Shown here piece after piece: positions 1 to 11,045 of a DNA stretch of 64,000 nt. The notes beneath the pieces are model-generated. The model ran no database searches. It was not told the DNA's origin and saw only the letters and a program-made list of their open reading frames with translations. Location: the NCBI GenBank assembly GCA_937920495.1, contig CALEUQ010000018.1, forward strand, positions 28,436-92,435. Reading direction: 5' to 3'. The stretch is from an uncultured bacterium (lineage in GTDB: Bacteria; Spirochaetota; UBA4802; UB4802). Every line of letters begins with the position of its first letter. Position 1 is the stretch's first letter. A program made the translations under genes and the position numbers.

Positions 1-2
1 AG

Positions 3-371
3 ACATACAACAGCAGCAATGAACTAAATCAAATGATATATGGCCCTTATTTTGTAATCACAAAACCCATATATTTGTTCAATGATGAACAGCATATACA
101 TTTTGGTATGCGGATACCAACACAGCCTGAATATGTACCTAAAGACACATCATACTTTTTGGCTCTGGATATACCTCTGGGCGAAATATTTATATTTAAG
201 GCTGAGATGGAACGCGTATACTATAATTTTGATAGAGTCAAGGATTGGTTATATAATGTAGGAATACGGTATTCGTATATGCAACGATTAGGAATTGAAT
301 TTGACATACTTTTTCAGAAAGATGAGAACCCTAACCGGATTATACGGATAGAATATATTAATGAATTTTAG
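3..371 (+). CDS. C-terminal part of a hypothetical protein (truncated by window start)
   Basis: Frame is open from the window edge through the listed ORF to the TAG at 369-371. Confidence 0.5.
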   Translation, partial: TYNSSNELNQMIYGPYFVITKPIYLFNDEQHIHFGMRIPTQPEYVPKDTSYFLALDIPLGEIFIFKAEMERVYYNFDRVKDWLYNVGIRYSYMQRLGIEFDILFQKDENPNRIIRIEYINEF

Positions 372-488
372 GATGACAAATCACTATTTATTTTGAAATA
401 TACATGTATGATCAAAATATGGAATAGAGTACACAACAGCCTTTTAACTGTGAAGTATACTTTTAATAATTCAAGAATAATTTTATGT

Positions 489-613
489 CACTAATAATTC
501 CTTAAAAATATTTTGTTAATAAATAGGTGTACACCCCCGCTGCCATTGGCGGCTGTACAATATGTTTATTATGTTTACTATGTTCACAAATTTTATTTTA
601 AGGAATAAATCGT
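489..613. repeat. Inverted-repeat (MITE-like) element, copy 1
   Basis: ACTAATAATTCCTTAAAAATATT...AATTTTATTTTAAGGAATAAATCGT termini are inverted repeats around a GC-rich hairpin (CCGCTGCC-ATT-GGCGGC); second copy at 49918-50036. Confidence 0.7.
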
Positions 614-660
614 TATTTTACGTAATAATTTATAATTACTAATAATGAATTGTTGAAACA

Positions 661-1149
661 ATGAAGAAAAACAGTATATTATTATTGATGCTATTAAGTG
701 TTGTTCTTTTTGTAAAACTTACAAATTATTATTTCAATGCCAGTGCTATATATGCACAAAATAAAAGATATTGTGTTATATATATCATAAATACATTGAA
801 TCAAAAGATTAATTGTAATGTGGAGATAGCAGGTACAAGCCAGGAGCATGCCAGAGGATTAATGGACAGATCAGAATTATGTGAAAATTGCGGGATGTTA
901 TTTATTTTTGATGATGAAGATTACAGAACATTCTGGATGAAAAATACAAAGATCCCCCTTAGTATAGCTTTTGTAGACAGAAATGGTGTAATAAATGATA
1001 TTCAGGATATGAAACCATATCAAACCTTTCCCACATATTCATCAAAATACCCTGCTAAATTTGCTCTGGAAGTAAATAAGGGCTGGTTTAAAAGAAATTA
1101 TATTACAATTGGGTCAAAAATAATATTAAATGGATGCATCAGTAAATAG
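661..1149 (+). CDS. DUF192 family protein with N-terminal signal/TM segment
   Basis: RGLMDRSELCENCGMLFIF...FWMKNTKIPLSIAFVD is typical of DUF192. Confidence 0.85.
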   Translation: MKKNSILLLMLLSVVLFVKLTNYYFNASAIYAQNKRYCVIYIINTLNQKINCNVEIAGTSQEHARGLMDRSELCENCGMLFIFDDEDYRTFWMKNTKIPLSIAFVDRNGVINDIQDMKPYQTFPTYSSKYPAKFALEVNKGWFKRNYITIGSKIILNGCISK

Positions 1150-2272
1150 AATCCCAATTTCCGAAAACGAAAAGGCTATCTTAATAGGAATACATTTGCC
1201 ACAAGATACTGATGATGAAATATCACATTCACTGGATGAATTATCGCAACTGGTAATAACGGCGGGTGCTGTTGTTGTTACCAGGTTGATAGTAAGGCGG
1301 CCTTCACTTGATCCAGCCTATATTATCGGGAGTGGTAAGCTTGAAGAAATAAAGAAATTAATTCTGGAACAATCAGTAAAGCTTGTGGTATTTGATTTGA
1401 ATAATATCAGGCCTGTTCAGATACGAAACCTTGAAAATCTGCTTGGGTGTCGTGTTATTGGCAGAACTGAGGTTATACTGGACATTTTTGCACGGCGAGC
1501 AAAAACCGTAGAATCTAAGATCCAGGTTGAACTTGCACAACTCAATTATATTCTTCCACGACTTAAAGGGCTTGGCGGTGTTTTATCCCGATTAGGAGGT
1601 GGAATTGGAACAAGGGGACCCGGGGAAAAAATGCTGGAAACTGATAGACGCCACATTGTTAAAAGAATACAGACTCTTAAAAAGAAACTATCGCACATAT
1701 CCATACACAGAAATGTGCAGAGGCAGGAACGTTTGCAGAAGGAAATTATCGGTTCGGTAGTAGGATATACCAATGCAGGTAAATCAACTCTTGTAAATAT
1801 TCTTGCAAAAGATGATTTATTTGTTGAAGACAGATTATTTGCAACTCTGGATGCATATACCAGAATTGTGTACCTGGATGAATCACATAAAGTCCTTTTA
1901 ACTGATACTGTTGGTTTCATAAATAATCTTCCTTCACATCTGGTAGAGTCATTCAAGTCCACACTGGAAGAAATACAATATTCAGATTTTATTATTCATG
2001 TTGTAGGTCTTGATACAGACATAGATAAAGCCGTAAGTGTTGTGGATCATGAGTTGCAATTATTGCATTGTAAACACAAACCACTTATATTATATTTTAA
2101 CAAAATAGATATCGCAAAAGAAGAAACAATACAGTATGTGAGGCTGCGGTTTCCTGATGCTATTCTTGGTTCCTGTGTTACAGGGGAAGGAATCAAATTA
2201 TTGAAAGAAAGAATTATTGCTATAGCTGAAACATTAAAAAAAGAAAAACAGAAGATTTTGTTATATTCATAA
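1130..2272 (+). CDS. hflX: GTPase HflX
   Basis: HflX N-domain, GGxGxRGPGE motif, G1 GYTNAGKST, DTVGFI, NKID. Confidence 0.95.
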   Translation: MDASVNRIPISENEKAILIGIHLPQDTDDEISHSLDELSQLVITAGAVVVTRLIVRRPSLDPAYIIGSGKLEEIKKLILEQSVKLVVFDLNNIRPVQIRNLENLLGCRVIGRTEVILDIFARRAKTVESKIQVELAQLNYILPRLKGLGGVLSRLGGGIGTRGPGEKMLETDRRHIVKRIQTLKKKLSHISIHRNVQRQERLQKEIIGSVVGYTNAGKSTLVNILAKDDLFVEDRLFATLDAYTRIVYLDESHKVLLTDTVGFINNLPSHLVESFKSTLEEIQYSDFIIHVVGLDTDIDKAVSVVDHELQLLHCKHKPLILYFNKIDIAKEETIQYVRLRFPDAILGSCVTGEGIKLLKERIIAIAETLKKEKQKILLYS

Positions 2273-2421
2273 AAATGTAATCATCTTGCTTTTCAGCATT
2301 AATCCTACCACTACTGTGAATAGTATTTTAATATCAAATTGATTAATTCTCCAGCTGGCATATGTCGATTAATATAACACATACGTAGTGGAGTTTAATA
2401 TTTTTTTGGGTAGATGTTACA

Positions 2422-3561
2422 ATGTATGATTTTAAACGATATTCCTTCCCGGAAGAAAGGAAAAAGAATACATTTATCTATGGTTTCTTTTCATTACTTT
2501 TTATTCTTGTGATAGTTATATTTACACTGATTTCTGAAAAACCGGTTGCCAACAATAAAAAAATTGCTTCATCAAATCTGTCTTCAGTTGAAAACAAACT
2601 GATTGTTGATGGCATAAAAATGGAAGATGACACACCCCCGGTTGAATCTGAAGGAGAAATTATATTTGATGATTCGTTTGATGATGATATAGATCTTTCA
2701 AATATAGTTGTTGCAGATTCCAACACAAGTAAAAAAAAAGAAAAAAAATATGATATTGAAGAATTGAAAAAAAAAGATAAACGCTGGCATCATACAAAAT
2801 ATCAAATTAAAAAAAATGACAATATCTGGAAGATATCCCAAAAATTTGATACAAGCTATAAATTAATACTATTAGCCAATAATATAGACAATCCTGATTA
2901 TCTGAAACCCGGTAAGGTAATTCTTGTTCCTAACAGGAAAGGTGTGTATCACAAAGTTGAGAAAGGGCAGTCATTAATGACTATAGCGCGTCAATATAAA
3001 GTTCCGTTAGATATTATAATTGTAAATAATTCATTAAAAGATTCCAATCGTGTAATCTATGGACAAACCATTTTTATACCGGATGTACAAATAAATTTTA
3101 GCAATAGAAGAGATGATAAGCTTATAGCAAAAAAAGAACCAGCACACCAAAATAGTAAGGTTACATCAAATATATCGTTATTGTGGCCGGTAAATGGCAA
3201 AATAACATCCAGCTTTGGTACAAGAAAGAACCCACTGGGTAAAGGCAGACAATTCCACTGCGGTCTTGATATCAGTTGCGATGTAGGAACCCCGGTCAGA
3301 GCTTCTTTAGATGGCACAGTTATTTATTCGGGATGGAAAGATGGGTATGGAAATGTGGTTGTTTTAAAACATGATAAGGGGTATATTTCTGTATATGGGC
3401 ATAACAGCAATAATTTGGTTCAGGAAGGCGATACTGTTCAAAAAGGGCAGGTGATTGCACATAGTGGTATGACCGGTTCGGTAACCGGAGCACACGTGCA
3501 TTTTGAGTTCAGAAAATATCTAACGCCACTTAATCCTTTGCGATATTTAAAGGAAAAGTAA
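2422..3561 (+). CDS. LysM domain / M23 family metallopeptidase
   Basis: Two LysM repeats and HCGLDI...GAHVHFEFR M23 motifs. Confidence 0.93.
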   Translation: MYDFKRYSFPEERKKNTFIYGFFSLLFILVIVIFTLISEKPVANNKKIASSNLSSVENKLIVDGIKMEDDTPPVESEGEIIFDDSFDDDIDLSNIVVADSNTSKKKEKKYDIEELKKKDKRWHHTKYQIKKNDNIWKISQKFDTSYKLILLANNIDNPDYLKPGKVILVPNRKGVYHKVEKGQSLMTIARQYKVPLDIIIVNNSLKDSNRVIYGQTIFIPDVQINFSNRRDDKLIAKKEPAHQNSKVTSNISLLWPVNGKITSSFGTRKNPLGKGRQFHCGLDISCDVGTPVRASLDGTVIYSGWKDGYGNVVVLKHDKGYISVYGHNSNNLVQEGDTVQKGQVIAHSGMTGSVTGAHVHFEFRKYLTPLNPLRYLKEK

Positions 3562-4637
3562 TGGGAGTTATAAAGAAACAAATACTCTTTATTATTAATG
3601 GTTCTATTGTGATTGTATTTTTATCAGTCATTACTATCTTTGCTACTGGCCAGATGAAATATGATAATCCTGGTCAGATTATACCTGTATTTTATACTCA
3701 AAATGATTATGTGGCATGGAAAGCGATAGTTAAGGGGAGAATCGTGAGCATCGGGGAAAGAGAAGATACGGCAAAACAGGAATTAACCCGTACAGTCCAA
3801 CCTAAAACAAAAATAAGTGTAAGGCTTTATAATACCGACGGAATACATAAAGGTACTACGTTATATGTAATAAATACAAATAATTTGATTGTATCACGTT
3901 TTACTGTAGAGAATATCTTCCGTTCACAATCATTTGGTGATATGCTGGTGGGATATGGATATTTCAGGTTGTCAACTATAGGTGATAGGGTTGTGCAGCG
4001 ATTTGAAGGAGCATATCCTGAATTTGCAAAGATACATAAAGCTCGCGGCGATTATTATAAAAATATGGGCGAATTTGGTAATGCTATTAAAGAATATAAT
4101 CAGGCAATCATTCTTGATGCCAATTATCCTGAGGCTCACATTGAGTTGGGTAAAATTTATTTTCATAATAATGTATTGCAATTTGCGTTCAATGAGTTTG
4201 AGCAGGCATATAAAAATAAAGACAGGATTGTTGATAAACAGGATGCTTTTGAGTTGTTATACTACATGGCAAAAACACGATATATTGAAGCGTATGAAAC
4301 CAACATCCCGGCAACACTAAAAGAAAAATATATTAAAGAGGGGCTTATATATACAAAAGAAGCATTAGCCATAATGCCAGATTCGGTTGAAGTTTTATAT
4401 ATGCGTGGTATCATGTGTTATAAAAATCATGATCCCGATGATGTTGCTGCCAGGAAGACATTTGAACAAATTATTGAGTTAGATCCAACGCATACAGGTG
4501 CTTACATTGCGTTGTCCGAATTATATTTAAAGCATAAGAATAAAAATAAGGCAAATTATTATTCAAAAAAAGCTCTTGAAGTTGATCCAGCAAATGAGCG
4601 TGCGCGATTTATATATAGAATGACAAAAGAAAAATAG
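3561..4637 (+). CDS. TPR repeat protein
   Basis: TM segment plus C-terminal TPR repeats (AIKEYNQAIILDANYPEAHIELGKIY). Confidence 0.8.
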   Translation: MGVIKKQILFIINGSIVIVFLSVITIFATGQMKYDNPGQIIPVFYTQNDYVAWKAIVKGRIVSIGEREDTAKQELTRTVQPKTKISVRLYNTDGIHKGTTLYVINTNNLIVSRFTVENIFRSQSFGDMLVGYGYFRLSTIGDRVVQRFEGAYPEFAKIHKARGDYYKNMGEFGNAIKEYNQAIILDANYPEAHIELGKIYFHNNVLQFAFNEFEQAYKNKDRIVDKQDAFELLYYMAKTRYIEAYETNIPATLKEKYIKEGLIYTKEALAIMPDSVEVLYMRGIMCYKNHDPDDVAARKTFEQIIELDPTHTGAYIALSELYLKHKNKNKANYYSKKALEVDPANERARFIYRMTKEK

Positions 4638-4766
4638 ACACGATAAGTATATATTACGTGTGATTCTCATTGAAATTCTATAAATACTGTAATTGTACTT
4701 GACTATAATAATTATTTATAAATATGCTATCTATCCTACATTACATTAACTTACAGGATACAAAGT

Positions 4767-5543
4767 ATGGTTGACTTCTTACAAAATGAAATATTACGTT
4801 CGCTATTACCTTTAATAATTATCAATTGTTTGGCGGTACTTTCTTTTTTTATCTTTTTGTTTATATATCCAAAAAAGCCCAAAGACCAGGAAATAATATC
4901 CCGAATGCATGAAACGTTTTTGGGGCTCATTTTTAGAGAATACTGGTATTGGGTTAATAAGCCTTTTTTTAATTTTTTCATATATTTTAAAATTAAACCT
5001 AATACCATAACGGCTATTTCACTCATACTGGCATTTATCAGTGCATACTTTTATTATCTTGGAAATTTTGGGCTGGCAGGATGGATACTCATTGTAAGTG
5101 CAACACTTGATATCGTAGATGGTCGTGTTGCCAGAATGACAAATACCGTAACAAAGTCGGGTGCATACTGGGATTCATGTGTTGATAGATATAGTGAGGG
5201 AGTAGTATTTTTAGGAATAGCGCTGTACTATCAGAATAACTTTATTGCATTACTTGCTACTATAGTAGCATTGATAGGATCTGAACTTGTAAGTTACACA
5301 AAAGCACGTGGTGAAGCGATAGGTATTACTACAAAACGCGGAATTATGCAACGTGCTGAGCGTTTATCTCTATTGTGCTTTGTTTCAGTATTGCATCCAT
5401 TCTTTCGGGTGATTTTCAAAAATACATCAGTAAATCCTGAAATAGTCATGATTGGTGCTATGATTCTAATGGCAGTTGCTACAAATTTAACTGCTGCAAC
5501 CAGAATGCGAATTATTTTCCAGGAGATTAAAAGAACCGAGTAA
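4767..5543 (+). CDS. CDP-alcohol phosphatidyltransferase family protein
   Basis: DIVDGRVARMTNTVTKSGAYWDSCVDRYSE matches D-G-AR...G...D...D signature. Confidence 0.9.
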   Translation: MVDFLQNEILRSLLPLIIINCLAVLSFFIFLFIYPKKPKDQEIISRMHETFLGLIFREYWYWVNKPFFNFFIYFKIKPNTITAISLILAFISAYFYYLGNFGLAGWILIVSATLDIVDGRVARMTNTVTKSGAYWDSCVDRYSEGVVFLGIALYYQNNFIALLATIVALIGSELVSYTKARGEAIGITTKRGIMQRAERLSLLCFVSVLHPFFRVIFKNTSVNPEIVMIGAMILMAVATNLTAATRMRIIFQEIKRTE

Positions 5544-5544
5544 A

Positions 5545-6813
5545 ATGCATGAAAAAACATTTTCTATAAAGACATTGGGTTGTAAATGCAATCAATATGA
5601 ATCTGCACAGATAGCTTCACAATTTATTTCTTCAGGCTTGACAGCAGTTCCGTTTGGATCTTCAGCAGATATTGTCATCATCAACACCTGCACAGTAACA
5701 GATAAAAGTAATAAAAAATGTCGCAATTACATACGCCAGGGTGCCAAATTTTCAAAAACAGGCAAGGTGATTGTCACCGGTTGTATGGTAGAAACACACA
5801 AGGATGAACTTGATGCAATGGATGAGGTGCTTGCTACGTATGCTAATGCTCAAAAGGAACAATTGATAGGGCTTGTAGGTGGTATTGATTCTAATATAAG
5901 AAATAATGTAAGGCATGAAATTCTTAATGAGTATGCCCTGCCATTTATGCGTACTCGTGGTTATATCAAGATTCAGGATGGATGTGATGGCCAGTGCTCG
6001 TATTGTATTGTCCCAAAAGTACGTGGCAATCCAACATCAAGACCGGTAGATGATATTGTAAAACATGCACAGTTTCTGATTGAGCATCACTGCCCTGAGA
6101 TTGTGTTAACCGGCATAACAATTGGTAAATATACACATGGCAGTGATACATTGGCTTCACTCATAAAAAAAATAATTTCATTGGATGGCAGTTTTAGAGT
6201 TCGTGTCACCTCGGTAGAACCTACGCATGTAAGTGAAGATCTTATTGAAGTCTTGAAGCATGATAAAGTATGCAAGCATATTCATCTACCTTTGCAGTCG
6301 GGCTCAGATACTGTTCTTTCTGATATGCACAGGCCATATAGTGTTGATTTTTATATTCAATTGGTTGATCGCATTCGGTCTGAAATTCCTGATATTGCTA
6401 TTGGTACTGACATTATTGTAGGATATCCAGCTGAATATAGTGATGATTTTGAAGCTACACTGGATTTAGTGCAACGGTTATCATTTGCGTATGTTCATCA
6501 ATTCAGCTATTCATCACGTGAAGGGACATTGGCCGGTAACTATCGCCCATTACCGTATGATGTCATATATGAACGTGCACAACGTTTGCGGCAAGTGGCG
6601 CAAAAATGCTCGCAGCAGTATCGTGAGCAATTTATAAACAAAATAAGACCTGCAGTCATTGAAAAAGATGACGGTATCACAGCACTCACCGATAACTATC
6701 TCAAAGTTTCACTTGAAGATAATCATTATAGCAGAAGTAAAGTGGGTACGATAGTACCTGTTACAATAACTGCAGTATCTGTAGACACAATCGAGGGTGC
6801 AATTGTACAATAA
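5545..6813 (+). CDS. mtaB: tRNA t6A37 methylthiotransferase MtaB
   Basis: KTLGCKCNQYES, radical SAM CDGQCSYCIVPKVRG, TRAM-like C-terminus. Confidence 0.9.
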   Translation: MHEKTFSIKTLGCKCNQYESAQIASQFISSGLTAVPFGSSADIVIINTCTVTDKSNKKCRNYIRQGAKFSKTGKVIVTGCMVETHKDELDAMDEVLATYANAQKEQLIGLVGGIDSNIRNNVRHEILNEYALPFMRTRGYIKIQDGCDGQCSYCIVPKVRGNPTSRPVDDIVKHAQFLIEHHCPEIVLTGITIGKYTHGSDTLASLIKKIISLDGSFRVRVTSVEPTHVSEDLIEVLKHDKVCKHIHLPLQSGSDTVLSDMHRPYSVDFYIQLVDRIRSEIPDIAIGTDIIVGYPAEYSDDFEATLDLVQRLSFAYVHQFSYSSREGTLAGNYRPLPYDVIYERAQRLRQVAQKCSQQYREQFINKIRPAVIEKDDGITALTDNYLKVSLEDNHYSRSKVGTIVPVTITAVSVDTIEGAIVQ

Positions 6814-6827
6814 GATTTTAACACAAC

Positions 6828-7772
6828 TTACGGCGGACATTTGGCGCATATAGATTGGAACAGTGCTGTTGAAAGATACCTATCACCCCGGTCAGGAAGA
6901 ATTGTTACTACATTGCCGTCTTTTAGTGAGCGTGCAACCTGAATACTTCCTGCAACAGCAGCGCCGCTTGACATTCCACAGAAAAGGCCTTCCTGCAATG
7001 CTAATTTACGTGTATATTCAAATGCAGTTTCATCGTCTATGGTGATAATATCGTCTAACATCTTTGGATTGTATATATCGGGTACTATCGCCTCATGCAT
7101 ATTCTTTAAACCCTGTATTGAATGGCCAGCTACAGGTTCAACACCAATTATCCTGATTTTGGGATTATACTCTTTTAGCCTTTTAGCAACACCCATAATG
7201 GTGCCGGTGGTACCCAATCCTGTTACAAACGCACTTATATGTCCACCAGTTTGTTCAAGTATTTCAGCGCCTGTTGTCTCATAATGTGCCATTACATTTG
7301 CAGGGTTGGAAAACTGGTTTGGCATGTAATAGATATCCGGGTTTTCTTCATACATTTTGTGAGCCTGAATTATTGCACCATCGGTACCCATACAGCCTTC
7401 GGTCACTATCAACTGTGCACCAAACGCGATGAGTGTCTGCTGACGTTCAACGCTTACACATTGCGGCATACACAGTACCACTTTGAAACCCAATGCAGAT
7501 CCAACCATTGCAAGACCAATCCCGGTATTACCGCTTGTAGGTTCCAGGATGATTTTATCAGGTGTGAGCGCACCAGATTCAATGGCTTTTTTTATCATAT
7601 ACCAGGCTGTACGGTCTTTGATGGAGCCGCCAGGGTTGGCACCTTCAAATTTTGCCAGAATACGGGTGCCTTTAGGTGAAAGCCTGGTTAACTCAATCAA
7701 CGGAGTGTTCCCTATGGCAGCGATAATGGAATGTGGGTTGACTTTAATAGTATGTGGGTTAGTCTTTTGCAT
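6828..7772 (-). CDS. cysK: Cysteine synthase (PLP-dependent)
   Basis: GGSIKDRTAWYMI, EPTSGNTGIGLAMV, GLGTTGTIMGV; start probably the internal Met (MQKTNPH) rather than the ORF start at 7832. Confidence 0.9.
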   Translation of the reverse strand: MQKTNPHTIKVNPHSIIAAIGNTPLIELTRLSPKGTRILAKFEGANPGGSIKDRTAWYMIKKAIESGALTPDKIILEPTSGNTGIGLAMVGSALGFKVVLCMPQCVSVERQQTLIAFGAQLIVTEGCMGTDGAIIQAHKMYEENPDIYYMPNQFSNPANVMAHYETTGAEILEQTGGHISAFVTGLGTTGTIMGVAKRLKEYNPKIRIIGVEPVAGHSIQGLKNMHEAIVPDIYNPKMLDDIITIDDETAFEYTRKLALQEGLFCGMSSGAAVAGSIQVARSLKDGNVVTILPDRGDRYLSTALFQSICAKCPP

Positions 7773-7875
7773 AAAAATCTCTACAATCAAAACATATAGT
7801 AGCAACACATAACAGATAAATAAATATGTCAATTGTTATTATATCGTCACAAAAAACAAATACAATAATTTTTGT

Positions 7876-7890
7876 TGTGCGATAGTTACT
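7876..7890 (+). repeat. Dispersed motif TGTGCGATAGTTACT
   Basis: Exact 15-mer, one of 4 in window; intergenic. Confidence 0.8.
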
Positions 7891-7920
7891 GGGGAAAGGT
7901 GTGTGGGATTGTGAGTATGA

Positions 7921-7991
7921 GCGGGTGATGGGACTCGAACCCACGGCGTTCAGCTTGGGAAGCTGACATTCTACCACTGAATTACACCCGC
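7921..7991 (-). tRNA. tRNA-Gly (anticodon CCC)
   Basis: Reverse complement GCGGGTGTAATTCAGTGGTAGAATGTCAGCTTCCCAAGCTGAACGCCGTGGGTTCGAGTCCCATCACCCGC folds as a cloverleaf; loop TTCCCAA gives CCC. Confidence 0.93.
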
Positions 7992-8509
7992 ATTTTTTTA
8001 CTAAATTAGTGTGAGTATGCATTTATGCAAGAATTTTTTTAATACGTATTTATAATTTTTATAATTAAAATTGTTGATAAGTAATAGGCGCTCTGGCTTA
8101 ACCGACAGAGATTTCTTAGATTCATTTGTACGCTATTCAATATATTGTTCACTAATTGTCATTATAGGATACATATTGATTTAAAATTATGTATTTCGAT
8201 AAAATACATTGAATCTTATAGGTGAGATGATATATCAAAATTGTATATAAATATTTTGAAACATACATAAAATATATTAAAAGATAGCATAAAATGAATA
8301 ATACATTATAATATAATCATAATATTTACATAATAATTATTAATAAATAACACTATATGGTAAAAATGCATAAAACTTAAATTTTTTTATTGAAATTAAA
8401 GTTCAATATTGAAGCATTGTACTGATTACTATTTATCACTATTTTTTGCGTTACAATTATTAAATTTATACTAATCATATATTAATCATTAAACATCAAA
8501 AGAGGTAAT

Positions 8510-10318
8510 ATGGCAAACTTAGATGCGGTTGTTAAACAGGTTGTTACAAAGTACAAAAACGACAAAACCCGTTTAATGGACATCATCACAGATGTACAGA
8601 CAGAATTAGGGTGTGTGTCGGATGAGGCTGTTGTTCAGATTGCCAGGCAGCTGGATATCTCAAAGGTAGATGTAGAAGGAGTGATTACTTTTTATCACTT
8701 CTTTACAAAAATCCCCAGAGGTAAGTACACGGTATATCTGAATAACAGTGCGGTTGCTAACATGAAAGGCCGTGCTGCTGTTGCCAGGGCATTTGAAGAA
8801 GCTGTTGGTTGCAGCTTTGGAAGAACAACTTCTGATGGCCTTATAGGTTTGTACGATACTTCATGTATCGGCATGAACGATCAAGAGCCTGCTGCTATCA
8901 TTAATGGTGTTGTTTTTACTAACCTTACTTCGGATAAGGTAAAAGAGATAGTAGCCGGGATGAAAGCCGGAAAAGATGTCAAGGATCTTGTAAAAGAGTA
9001 TGGCGACGGTGCAAATCAGTCGGATTTAATTCGTGCAATGGTAAAGAATAATATTATGCGAAAAGGCCCTGTGCTTTTTGCACCATACGAACAAGGTTCT
9101 GCAATTAAAGCAGCGCTTTCTAAAAAACCTGAGGATGTCATTGAGGAAGTAAAAATTGCAAACCTGCGAGGAAGAGGTGGTGCTGGATTCCCCACTGGTA
9201 TGAAATGGGAATTTTGCAGAAAAGCAGAGGGTACAATGCATTATGTTATCTGCAATGCTGACGAAGGTGAACCAGGAACATTTAAGGACCGCGTTATATT
9301 AACTGAATTACCCCACATGTTATTTGAAGGTATGGCCATTGCAGGTTATGCGGTTGGGGCAAATGAAGGTATTGTGTACCTGAGGGCTGAATACCTTTAT
9401 TTAAAGAAATATCTGGAAAAGGTTTTAGAAGATTTACGTGCCAAGAATATTCTTGGTAAAAATATTGCAGGAAAGGGCTTTGATTTTGATATAAGGATAC
9501 AGATGGGAGCAGGTGCCTATGTATGTGGTGAGGAATCAGCCCTTATTGAATCAGCTGAAGGTAAGCGTGGTGAACCACGCAACCGTCCACCATTCCCTGT
9601 ACAGAGAGGTTATTTAGGATATCCTACAACAGTTAATAACGTTGAGACATTGTGTTGTGCTGTTCGCATAATGCTTGAGGGCGGTGAGTGGTTTGCCAAG
9701 ATGGGTACTGCTCAGTCAAAGGGAACAAAGTTGTTAAGTGTTTCCGGTGATTGCCAGAACCCGGGAGTGTACGAAGTTGAATTTGGTATTACCATATCAA
9801 CATTGCTTGAAATGGTAGGCGGCAGGACTGCTAAAGCTGTTCAGATTGGTGGTCCATCTGGCACATGTATAGGGAAGAAGGATTTTGGTCGCAGAATTTG
9901 CTTTGATGATCTGGCAACAGGTGGTTCAATCATCGTCATTGGTCCGGATCGTGATCTCTTTGAAATAGTTCACAATTTTATGGATTTCTTTGTTGAAGAA
10001 TCCTGTGGATGGTGTGTTCCCTGTAGGGCTGGCAATGTCATACTGAAGCAGAAATTGGAAAAGATAATGTCTGGTAAGGCATCAACAAAGGATATTCAGG
10101 AACTGGAAGAATGGTGTAAGATAGTGAAAGCAACCAGTCGTTGCGGGTTAGGGCAGACATCGCCAAATCCAATATATACAACTATCCAGAATTTCAGAGA
10201 AATGTATGAAGCAAAAGTTAAGAAGGATACTGATTATGTATCCACATTTGATCTTTTAGCTGCTGTTGAAGAATCGTGCAAGGCAGCAGGAAGAATCCCA
10301 AAGGTAGAGGAACACTAA
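8510..10318 (+). CDS. hoxF: NAD-reducing [NiFe] hydrogenase diaphorase subunit, NuoE-like + NuoF-like fusion
   Basis: NuoE-like N-domain; NuoF motifs GRGGAGFPTGMKWEF, GAGAYVCGEESALIES, ESCGWCVPCRAG. Confidence 0.92.
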   Translation: MANLDAVVKQVVTKYKNDKTRLMDIITDVQTELGCVSDEAVVQIARQLDISKVDVEGVITFYHFFTKIPRGKYTVYLNNSAVANMKGRAAVARAFEEAVGCSFGRTTSDGLIGLYDTSCIGMNDQEPAAIINGVVFTNLTSDKVKEIVAGMKAGKDVKDLVKEYGDGANQSDLIRAMVKNNIMRKGPVLFAPYEQGSAIKAALSKKPEDVIEEVKIANLRGRGGAGFPTGMKWEFCRKAEGTMHYVICNADEGEPGTFKDRVILTELPHMLFEGMAIAGYAVGANEGIVYLRAEYLYLKKYLEKVLEDLRAKNILGKNIAGKGFDFDIRIQMGAGAYVCGEESALIESAEGKRGEPRNRPPFPVQRGYLGYPTTVNNVETLCCAVRIMLEGGEWFAKMGTAQSKGTKLLSVSGDCQNPGVYEVEFGITISTLLEMVGGRTAKAVQIGGPSGTCIGKKDFGRRICFDDLATGGSIIVIGPDRDLFEIVHNFMDFFVEESCGWCVPCRAGNVILKQKLEKIMSGKASTKDIQELEEWCKIVKATSRCGLGQTSPNPIYTTIQNFREMYEAKVKKDTDYVSTFDLLAAVEESCKAAGRIPKVEEH

Positions 10319-10319
10319 T

Positions 10320-11015
10320 ATGAGTACAATAAATTTTACTATAGACGGAAAACCATGTAAGGCAAAACCCGGTCAGACAATTGTTGAAGCAGCAAAGGAT
10401 AATGGCATCTATATTCCAACGTTATGCCATTTTGAAGGTTTGAAACCAGCTGGTACATGCCGTATATGTACCGTTAAAGTTGGTGGCAGGAATATGGCAG
10501 CATGTACAACTCCGGTGACTGAGGGGATGGTTGTAGAAAATAAAACTGCTGATCTTGAAGATTACCGTAAGGCCATCATCGAGATGCTTTTTGTTGAAGG
10601 CAATCACATGTGTCCAACATGTGAAAAAAGCGGTAATTGTGAGTTACAGGCATTGGGTTACCGGTATTTAATGATGGTACCGCGTTTTCCATTCTTTTTC
10701 CCAAAACGCACATTGGATGCTTCATTACCAAAGATTGTAATTGAGCGAAACCGTTGCGTTCAGTGTTTACGCTGTGTTCGAGGTATAACCACATCTGACG
10801 GGAAGCGTATCTTTGGAGTGGTTAACCGAGGTGGCCATGTTGAAATCACGGTTGATAAGGATTTAGCAGCAAGCATGACCGATGAAATGGCACAAAAAGC
10901 AATGGATTTATGCCCTGTTGGTGCTATATTGAAGAAAGAAGTTGGTTTTGCTATCCCAATTGGTAAGCGTAAATTTGATACAAAACCTATTGGTAGCGAA
11001 ATTGAAAATGCGTGA
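10320..11015 (+). CDS. hoxU: Hydrogenase diaphorase FeS subunit HoxU
   Basis: N-terminal 2Fe-2S (CHFEGLKPAGTCRIC), HMCPTCEKSGNCELQ, CVQCLRCVR. Confidence 0.92.
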   Translation: MSTINFTIDGKPCKAKPGQTIVEAAKDNGIYIPTLCHFEGLKPAGTCRICTVKVGGRNMAACTTPVTEGMVVENKTADLEDYRKAIIEMLFVEGNHMCPTCEKSGNCELQALGYRYLMMVPRFPFFFPKRTLDASLPKIVIERNRCVQCLRCVRGITTSDGKRIFGVVNRGGHVEITVDKDLAASMTDEMAQKAMDLCPVGAILKKEVGFAIPIGKRKFDTKPIGSEIENA

Positions 11016-11045
11016 TATCTTAATGAAGATCTATGGAGGAATACA

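Noticed and set aside
1546-1962. Antisense ORFs listed by the six-frame track (this one and many others opposite known genes)
   Set aside because: They lie opposite confidently assigned genes and lack recognisable domains.
8085-8130. Possible tRNA/ncRNA near AGGCGCTCTGGCTTAACCGACAGAG
   Set aside because: No cloverleaf or convincing hairpin; left as AT-rich intergenic DNA.
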